Below, in pieces: positions 58,262-64,000 of a stretch of DNA of 64,000 bases; positions within the stretch are counted from its first letter, which is position 1; every line of letters begins with the position of its first letter. This DNA comes from Devosia sp. Root436 (GTDB taxonomy: Bacteria > Pseudomonadota > Alphaproteobacteria > Rhizobiales > Devosiaceae), in NCBI RefSeq assembly GCF_001426345.1, contig NZ_LMEM01000002.1:1-64000 (forward strand). Direction: 5' to 3'. Position numbers and translations under genes: made by a program. The notes under the pieces are model-generated. The model was given only the letters and a program-made list of their open reading frames with translations, was not told where the DNA came from and did not search any database.

Positions 58262-59923
58262 CTACCCCACCGCGATATGCCCAATCCCCTTGGCCGCGAT
58301 CTCCTCGAAACTCTCGTCATACCCCGCATCGGCATAACGCATCACGCCCAGCGCGGTATCATTGGTCAGCGCATGCGCCAGCCGCTCATCGCCCTCAGGC
58401 GTGCCATCGGCCACCACAGTCACCCCCGCCGACGTCATGTAGCCCGCATAGCCACCGCCACCCGAATGCACCACCACCAGGTCGGCCATGGACGAACACA
58501 GCAACATGGCATCGAGGATCGGCCAGTCGGCAATGGCGTCCGAGCCATCCTTCATCCGCTCGGTCATGATATTGGGATGGGCCATGGCCCCGGCATCGAG
58601 ATGGTCGCGGCTGAAGGCCACCGGCCCGGCCAAAGTCCCATCGGCCACCATGGCATTGACCGCCCGCGCCAAGGCCGTCCGCTCGCCATGCCCCAGCCAG
58701 GCAATGCGTGCCGGCAAGCCCTCGAAGGGCACATGCTGCCGCGCCAGCCTGATCCAGTTGGTGACGATCCGGTTGTCCGGGAACATTTCCAGCAGCTTGT
58801 CGTCGATCTTGCTGATGTCCTCGGGGTCGCCCGATAGCGCCATCCAGCGGAACGGCCCGATAGCCCGCGCGAACAGCGGCCTGAGATAGGCCTCGGTGAA
58901 AATCTTGATATCGAAGGCGTTCTCCACCCCGCCCGCTTTGGCCTGGGTACGGATCAGGTTGCCGTTGTCGAACACTTCCGCGCCCGCCTGCTGAAACGCC
59001 AGCATGGCCCGCACATGGTCGGCAATGGAAGCCCGGCTTGCCGCCATCAACTGCCCCGGTCCCTCGACCCGCAGGCGCCTGACCTCGTCCAGGCTCATCC
59101 CCTTGGGCACGTAGCCATAGACCAGGTCATGCGCCGAGGTCTGGTCGGTCACGATATCGGGCACGATGCCGCGCCTGTTGATCTCGGGATAAATCTCGGC
59201 CGCATTGCCAACCAGCCCGATCGACGTCGCCCGCTTCTCCGCCACCGCCTTGTCGATCATCGCCAGAGCCATATCGAGGTTCGGTGCGATCTCCTCCAGA
59301 TAGCCGATCTCCTGCCGCTTCCTGGCCCGCTCCGCGTCGATATCGACGCACAGGATCGCCGCCCCCGCCATGCGCCCAGCTAGCGGCTGCGCCCCGCCCA
59401 TGCCGCCCAGCCCGGCGGTGAGAATGAACCTTCCGGCCAGCGAGCCGTCGAAGCGGTTCTCCGCGATGCGCATGAAAATCTCATAGGTTCCCTGGATCAC
59501 GCCCTGCGAGCCGATATACTGCCACGCCCCGGCCGTCAGCCCGCCCCAGCAGATCAGCCCCTTCTTCTCCAGTTCATAGAACACCTCGGCCTTGGCCCAT
59601 TGCCCCACGATGTTGCAATTGGCCATGATCACCAGCGGCGCCTTGGCATGCGTCTTGAGCAGCCCGATCGGCTTGCCCGACTGGATCACCAGCGTCTGGT
59701 CTTCATCCATGCGCAACAGTGCTGCAACGATCCCCTTATGCGCCGCCCAGTTCCGCGCCGCCTTGCCGAGTGCGGCATAGACCACCAGCTCATCCGGGTT
59801 CTCGCCCACAGCCAGCACATTCTCCAGCAGCCGCAGCAGGGCCTCCTGCCGCCACCCCTTGGCGCGCAGTTCCGGTCCGCCGGGGATCGGGAAATTGGGA
59901 TGGCGGGGATTGGGTGTGGGCAT
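58262..59923 (-). CDS. Urocanase homologue, probable thiourocanate-type hydratase
   Basis: This 553-residue protein aligns along its whole length with urocanate hydratase (HutU): GKAARNWAAHKGIVAALLRM, QSGKPIGLLKTHAKAPLVIM, GSQGVIQGTYE, GLGGMGGAQPLAGRMAGA and TDQTSAHDLVYGY. However, the HutU Cys in PARICWVGLG is Ala408 here (PARIAWLGHG), and the nearby SPNRETEAM reads HPNIMTERM. HHGGGVGMG reads HSGGGGYAG. It keeps the NAD+-binding framework. The operon contains hydantoin enzymes and no other hut genes, so it more likely hydrates a modified urocanate such as thiourocanate. Confidence 0.8.
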   Translation of the reverse strand: MPTPNPRHPNFPIPGGPELRAKGWRQEALLRLLENVLAVGENPDELVVYAALGKAARNWAAHKGIVAALLRMDEDQTLVIQSGKPIGLLKTHAKAPLVIMANCNIVGQWAKAEVFYELEKKGLICWGGLTAGAWQYIGSQGVIQGTYEIFMRIAENRFDGSLAGRFILTAGLGGMGGAQPLAGRMAGAAILCVDIDAERARKRQEIGYLEEIAPNLDMALAMIDKAVAEKRATSIGLVGNAAEIYPEINRRGIVPDIVTDQTSAHDLVYGYVPKGMSLDEVRRLRVEGPGQLMAASRASIADHVRAMLAFQQAGAEVFDNGNLIRTQAKAGGVENAFDIKIFTEAYLRPLFARAIGPFRWMALSGDPEDISKIDDKLLEMFPDNRIVTNWIRLARQHVPFEGLPARIAWLGHGERTALARAVNAMVADGTLAGPVAFSRDHLDAGAMAHPNIMTERMKDGSDAIADWPILDAMLLCSSMADLVVVHSGGGGYAGYMTSAGVTVVADGTPEGDERLAHALTNDTALGVMRYADAGYDESFEEIAAKGIGHIAVG

Positions 59924-59943
59924 GGTCTACCTCGTTCTTTCTT

Positions 59944-60073
59944 CACCTCTCCCTTTGGGGGAGAGGTCGGCGCGCAGCGCCGGGTGAGGGGGCCTTTTCT
60001 GGATTCGGTGCGAGGGGAAGGCCCCCTCACCCGCCTTGCTTCGCAAGTCGACCTCTCCCCCAAGGGAGAGGTG
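59944..60073. repeat. Palindromic intergenic repeat, family A
   Basis: CACCTCTCCCTTTGGGGGAG and CTCTCCCCCAAGGGAGAGGT form the outer arms, with the inner GGGTGAGGGGGCC / GGCCCCCTCACCC. It is nearly the same as the element at 16842. It separates the DUF917 and urocanase-like genes within one operon. Confidence 0.88.
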
Positions 60074-60081
60074 TTCCGTGG

Positions 60082-61176
60082 CTAAGCGCCCTCCAGCGCA
60101 TATTTCGCCAGCGCGATCCCCATCCGCTCTTCCACAAACGGATAAACCGCCGGGTCCAGCACGCTCGAACTCAGCGGAATAATCGTCTTGGGCACATGCA
60201 GCACGAACACATACATGCCGCGCCCCAATTGCCCCACCGACAGCGCCTGCCCCGCCGCATCCAGCGTCGTCAGCACATCGGGGAACGTCGCCAGCCGCGC
60301 GCCGCCGGCATCCTCCACCGCCATATATTCGTTCATCACGTGGAGCGTGGTCGCCTTGTCGCCCTCGCCGATGGTCACCGTGCCGATATCGAAGGCTTCC
60401 TTGGTATAGGTCACGTCGATGTCGGTAATGTACCCCTTGGTGAGGATGGTCCCGCCCGTGGTCTCCACGATGGCGTCGATCATCTTGTCTGGCCCCTTGC
60501 CTTCGGCTGCGATCATCGCCTCGCCCAGCTTCAACGCCAGCGAAATGCCGCCCAAAGCCGCATGCTGCTTCACATAGCTGGCCCGCAGCGGATTGCGGCA
60601 TGAGGCGATGAAGCCGCCCGACATATCCGCCGCCGTGCGCAAAATCGGCGACACCTTGGCCGTCGCCCCGCGCGTCACCAGCTCGATATAACGGTTCTCC
60701 TCCCGGTTGCCGCCCACCGCCGTCTGGATCATCTGCTCGGGCGAACCGGCCATGCCGATGCTGCCCATGTCCCCGGTCGGATGGGCGCGGATATCGCCCA
60801 CCGCATCCACCACCTTCAGCCCGAGCGCCGCCGAAGGCAGCCAGCCATTGAGCGTGGACGACTTGCCATTCTGCCCCACCATCAGCCCGCTCAGCTTCTC
60901 GCCCAGCGCGTCCTGCAGCAATTGCACGGCCTTGATATAGTCGACCCCGCGCATTTCCCAGGGCGTGGTCGAGGCCGGCGCGCCGATGGCGGCAGCCGTC
61001 GCCACCCAGTCGTCCTCGTCCAGTTCCTCGATGCTCACCAGTTCCGGCTGGCCGATGCGCACCGCCGCCGTGCCCAGCATGCGGCCATGGTCGGCCCAGC
61101 CGCCGCCGCCCGCCGCATAGACCGAGCCGCCGCGCACCGCCGCTTCCACGTCCTTTTCGGTCAGAATGCGCCCCAT
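60082..61176 (-). CDS. DUF917 / S-methyl thiohydantoin desulfurase-type protein
   Basis: This 364-residue protein belongs to the former DUF917 family (PF06032), recently associated, as I recall, with removal of sulfur from thiohydantoins. Visible family features are VRGGSVYAAGGGGWADHGRM, MRGVDYIKAVQLLQDALGEK and a C-terminal LSVGQLGRGMYVFVLHVPKT. Its ATG shares a base with the carbamoylase stop (TGATG). Between a hydratase and hydantoin-opening enzymes, a (thio)hydantoin desulfurising step fits well. Older annotation would be hypothetical protein. Confidence 0.75.
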   Translation of the reverse strand: MGRILTEKDVEAAVRGGSVYAAGGGGWADHGRMLGTAAVRIGQPELVSIEELDEDDWVATAAAIGAPASTTPWEMRGVDYIKAVQLLQDALGEKLSGLMVGQNGKSSTLNGWLPSAALGLKVVDAVGDIRAHPTGDMGSIGMAGSPEQMIQTAVGGNREENRYIELVTRGATAKVSPILRTAADMSGGFIASCRNPLRASYVKQHAALGGISLALKLGEAMIAAEGKGPDKMIDAIVETTGGTILTKGYITDIDVTYTKEAFDIGTVTIGEGDKATTLHVMNEYMAVEDAGGARLATFPDVLTTLDAAGQALSVGQLGRGMYVFVLHVPKTIIPLSSSVLDPAVYPFVEERMGIALAKYALEGA

Positions 61177-62429
61177 CAGTCCATCTCCTGCAATGTCACG
61201 TCCAGCGCCTTCACGGCGTCCAGCAGGACCGCCGCGCCCAGCGCGATATCTTCACTCGTGGCGAATTCGTCCGCCGAATGGCTGCGTCCATCCTTGCAGG
61301 GCACGAAGATCATCGCCGCCCTGGTGATCCGCGCCATCCACGCCGTGTCATGCCCCGCGCCAGAAGCCATGCGCCGGTGCCGCGCCCCCGCCGTTTCGCA
61401 GGCAGCATCGAGCACATCGAGCAGCCCGGCGTCGCACGGCGCCGGCTGGTTGTCCGAAACCAGGCGCGGCACCGAGACCTTAACGCCCGTCTTCTCGGCA
61501 ATCGCGGCGACACCCCTGCCGAGCTCATCGACAAACCGCTCCATGTCCTCGCGCAATTCGGCCCGCGCGTCGATCAGCATGCGCACTCGCGCCGGCACCA
61601 CATTGGCGGCATTGGGCGTCATCTCGAATTCGCCCACTGTGGCCGCGAAATGCGCCGCACCACTGGCCAAAGCCTTGCCCAGTTCCTCGACGCCCAGCGC
61701 GATCCACGCCGCCGTGGTCAGCGCATCCTGGCGCGACCCCATCGGCGTCGTCCCGGCATGGTCGGCCCGGCCCTCCACGATAATCTCGATCCGCGTGATC
61801 CCGGCAATCGCCGTCACCACGCCAACGTCCAGCTTCTCGTTCTGCAATACGGGCCCCTGCTCGATATGCAGTTCGAGGAACGCCTTGATATCGTCGCGCT
61901 GCGCCGGCAGGCGCGCATCGCCGCCGACCTGCAAAAGACCCTGCTCCAGCGTCAGCCCGTCACTTTCCCGCGCCAGCCACTCCGCCGGCCGCGTGCCGCT
62001 CATGCCGCGGCTGCCGATGCAGGACACGCCGAAGATCGACACTTCCTCGGCCAGGAAATCCACCACTTCCAGCGTATGCTCCAGTACCACCCCTTGGTCC
62101 CGCAAGGCCCGCGCCACTTCCAGCGCCACCACCACCCCGGCGATGCCATCGAACCGCCCGCCATCGGGCACCGTGTCCGAGTGGCTGCCCAGCATGATGG
62201 AACCCAGCTCCGGGCGCTTGCCCGGGATGGTGCCGATCAGGTTGCCCGCCGCATCCACCCGCGTCACCGCGCCAGCATCCCGCATGGCCTTTTCCAGCCA
62301 TTTGCGGCCCTCGATAAAGAGCGGGGTGAAGGCCCGCCGCGTATAGGGCCGGCCGGGCTCGGTGATGGCGGCCAAAGCGTCGATATCGGCGGCAATGCGG
62401 TCGGTGCTTATGGGGGAGTTTGGGATCAT
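61176..62429 (-). CDS. M20 N-carbamoyl-L-amino acid hydrolase
   Basis: This 417-residue zinc amidase of the HyuC/AmaB/allantoate-amidohydrolase group has metal ligands in LGSHSDTVPDGG (His83), RFDGIAGV (Asp94), DFLAEEVSIFG (Glu128/129), LELHIEQGPVL (His) and the final DGRSHSADEF. It would release an amino acid from its N-carbamoyl derivative, here plausibly N-carbamoyl-glutamate. It is coupled to the DUF917 gene. The 304-base gap upstream holds repeats only. Confidence 0.9.
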   Translation of the reverse strand: MIPNSPISTDRIAADIDALAAITEPGRPYTRRAFTPLFIEGRKWLEKAMRDAGAVTRVDAAGNLIGTIPGKRPELGSIMLGSHSDTVPDGGRFDGIAGVVVALEVARALRDQGVVLEHTLEVVDFLAEEVSIFGVSCIGSRGMSGTRPAEWLARESDGLTLEQGLLQVGGDARLPAQRDDIKAFLELHIEQGPVLQNEKLDVGVVTAIAGITRIEIIVEGRADHAGTTPMGSRQDALTTAAWIALGVEELGKALASGAAHFAATVGEFEMTPNAANVVPARVRMLIDARAELREDMERFVDELGRGVAAIAEKTGVKVSVPRLVSDNQPAPCDAGLLDVLDAACETAGARHRRMASGAGHDTAWMARITRAAMIFVPCKDGRSHSADEFATSEDIALGAAVLLDAVKALDVTLQEMD

Positions 62430-62515
62430 GACAAGATATCCCCGGACATCGTACCTCCCATACCCCCGACCTTGATCCAGCTATTCGGCCATCGGATAGG
62501 GAGTGGAGCAGCAGT

Positions 62516-62640
62516 CACCTCTCCCCTGAGGGGAGAGGTCGGCGCGAAGCGTCGGGTGAGGGGTTCAGCGCCGCGTCGGGCACCGTGCACTTCACCAGCA
62601 CTGAACCCCTCACCCCGCCCTCTCCCCTCAGGGGAGAGGG
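62516..62640. repeat. Palindromic intergenic repeat, family A
   Basis: CACCTCTCCCCTGAGGGGAG and CCTCTCCCCTCAGGGGAGAG are the outer arms, with the inner GTGAGGGGTTCAGCG / ACTGAACCCCTCAC. A separate hairpin half (CCCTTGTGGGGAGGGAATGA) follows near 62697. Together they fill the 304-base gap between the hydantoinase and carbamoylase genes. Confidence 0.88.
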
Positions 62641-62733
62641 AGCCCACGCTCAATGGGACTGATTGAGCCGGTGCCCCATTCCATAGACGATTGCCCTGCC
62701 CTTGTGGGGAGGGAATGAGGGTGGGGGTGCTTC

Positions 62734-64000
62734 TCAATTCCCCACCTCCGGCCGCACAAACCGCCCCACCCCCGGCTCCGCCACCGCCGTTCCATCAAAC
62801 ACCTGCCGCCCGCGCAGATAGGTCAGCCCCACCGTCCACGGCAGTTCGATCCCGTTATAGGGCGACCAACCCACCACATTGTGCCCGCTCGCCGCCGCGT
62901 CGTAGCGCATGGGCCGGGGGAACAGCACCGCGATATCGGCATCCTTCCCTGCCGTCAGCGCCCCCTTTCGCGCCAGCCGGAAGTGCCTGGCGGGGTTCTC
63001 CGCCATCAGCCTGGCCGCCCAGGTCAGCGGAATGCCCCGCTTCAGCGCCCCCATGACGAACAGCGGCACCATGACCTCCAGCCCCGGCACGCCCGACGCA
63101 TTGGCCAGCATGTCCGGATTGGTCTTGCGGTTTTCCGACCAGCTCACATGGTCGGTCGAGACCAGCGTGACATTGCCGGCCCGCACATGCTCCCAGAGCT
63201 TTTCCACCTCCACGCGCGGGCGGATCGGCGGATTGATCTTGGCCTTGCCGCCCAGCCGCGCCACGTCGTTTTCTTCATCCAGCGTGAGATAGTGAATGCA
63301 GGCCTCGATCGTCGCGGCATAGCCCTGGTCGCGGTAACTGCGCGCAATTTCATAGCCCCGCCCCAGCGAGCAATGCACCACATGCGCCGGACACCCGGTC
63401 TGCGCCCCCGTCTCGTAGATTTGCAGGCTCGCCAGCAATTCGGTCAGCGGCGGCCGGCTCATGCCATGCGCCCGCCAGTCGGTAATCCCTGCCGCCTTGA
63501 CCTTGGCCATGGCCGCGCGGACCATTTCGTCGTCCTCGTTATGCACGCCCGCCGTCAGCCCGGTTTTCGCCACCGCCGCAAAGCATTCCTCCAGCAAAGC
63601 CGGCGGAATACGCGGAAACCGCACCGGGTCCGTCCCGAAGGTGGAGAATTTGAACGCCGCGACACCCGCTTCGGCCTGCTCCGCAATCCGGCTCGCCCCC
63701 TCTTCCGGGTTGATCGTGCCATAGAGCGCAAAATCCACTCGCGCCTGCTTCTCGGCATGCGCCACCTTGATCCGCACCGCTTCGGCCGAACAGACCAGGT
63801 TCCCCTCGTCATAGGGCATGTCGACAATAGTGGTGACGCCGCCCGCCGCCGCCGAGCGCGTCGACCAGATGAAATCCTCCTGATCCTTCTGGCTCAGCGA
63901 ATGGGTCTGCGCATCGATGGCGCCGGGCAGGATCAGGGCATTGCCCAGCTCGTGCCGCTCATGCGCATGCGGGGCGACGCCCTCCCCCACATGGACGATC
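62734..64000 (-). CDS. Hydantoinase / dihydropyrimidinase-like amidohydrolase (5' end outside window)
   Basis: At least 422 residues of a cyclic amidohydrolase; the frame is open to the window edge, so the N-terminus is missing. Metal-site features: PGAIDAQTHSLSQ (usual HxH reads QxH), carbamylated-Lys candidate in GVAAFKFSTFG, His in TAGVHNEDDEM and AHVVHCSLGRGYEIA, and Asp in TLVSTDHVSWSENRK. It probably opens a hydantoin ring, giving the N-carbamoyl substrate of the next enzyme. QEDFIWSTRSAAAGGVTTIV is the family core. Confidence 0.88.
   Translation of the reverse strand, partial: IVHVGEGVAPHAHERHELGNALILPGAIDAQTHSLSQKDQEDFIWSTRSAAAGGVTTIVDMPYDEGNLVCSAEAVRIKVAHAEKQARVDFALYGTINPEEGASRIAEQAEAGVAAFKFSTFGTDPVRFPRIPPALLEECFAAVAKTGLTAGVHNEDDEMVRAAMAKVKAAGITDWRAHGMSRPPLTELLASLQIYETGAQTGCPAHVVHCSLGRGYEIARSYRDQGYAATIEACIHYLTLDEENDVARLGGKAKINPPIRPRVEVEKLWEHVRAGNVTLVSTDHVSWSENRKTNPDMLANASGVPGLEVMVPLFVMGALKRGIPLTWAARLMAENPARHFRLARKGALTAGKDADIAVLFPRPMRYDAAASGHNVVGWSPYNGIELPWTVGLTYLRGRQVFDGTAVAEPGVGRFVRPEVGN

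Noticed and set aside
58262-59923. Straight assignment as histidine-utilisation HutU
   Set aside because: The active-site Cys is Ala, other substrate-site residues differ, and no hut genes are adjacent while hydantoin enzymes are.
10545-62640. Possible CRISPR array from the recurring repeats
   Set aside because: The repeats are dispersed, palindromic and of different lengths, with genes between them; there is no regular repeat-spacer pattern and no cas gene.
1-64000. tRNA or rRNA genes
   Set aside because: I found no cloverleaf with the GGTTCGA-type T-loop in a proper setting and no rRNA-like stretch in the intergenic regions; a dedicated RNA search would be needed to exclude one fully.

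Overview
The window is G+C-rich DNA from an alphaproteobacterium, most likely of the order Hyphomicrobiales. A Devosia-like genome would fit, but that is inference. The pointers are a MucR zinc-finger regulator, a FeuP/FeuQ-type two-component pair, a rhizobial-style ccmIEFH operon, DUF1491, DUF2336 and DUF6456 proteins, CtrA-like boxes and an RcGTA-type gene transfer agent (GTA) cluster. No rRNA, tRNA, CRISPR array or transposase gene was found.

Layout. 182-4132: cytochrome c maturation operon ccmI-E-F-H, with every junction an ATGA overlap. 4256-7308: two coupled flavoprotein genes related to sarcosine oxidase but reduced. 7305-11696: an unknown conserved protein, a lipoprotein, FeuQ/FeuP-like kinase and regulator, and a small secreted protein. 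11774-12219: a HicB-HicA toxin-antitoxin pair. 12322-29071: a GTA cluster on the minus strand running from a small-terminase-like gene (gp1) through terminase, portal, protease, capsid, connectors, tail tube, tape measure, baseplate/hub proteins and gp15 to a GH108 endolysin with a holin-like tail. The cluster carries a three-gene, lower-G+C cassette (24720-26134) between portal and protease, and several palindromic intergenic repeats.

29251-48218 holds mostly housekeeping, envelope and signalling genes: DUF2147 protein, Hsp70-like protein, degenerate GGDEF protein, YcgN, class A penicillin-binding protein, a pair of tiny membrane proteins, DUF1214/DUF1254 pair, ChrA, a lipoprotein with a small basic protein, DUF2336, DUF1491, a DivJ/PdhS-like kinase coupled to a peptidoglycan-binding protein, CspA, SufE, an acyltransferase, a stand-alone DnaA domain-IV-like protein with DUF6456, and MucR. 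48348-54211 is a complete Mrp Na+/H+ antiporter operon (mrpA-G). 54449-58056 encodes oligopeptidase B, Fe-superoxide dismutase and a response-regulator-like protein.

58262-64000 (minus strand, open at the window edge) is a catabolic operon: hydantoinase, M20 carbamoyl-amino-acid hydrolase, a DUF917 protein and a urocanase homologue that has lost the usual active-site cysteine. Together these fit conversion of a thiourocanate-type (ergothioneine-derived) compound to glutamate better than ordinary histidine use. The most interesting items are this operon, the cassette inside the GTA structural genes, the reduced sarcosine-oxidase pair, and a nested palindrome in front of the DnaA-like gene.
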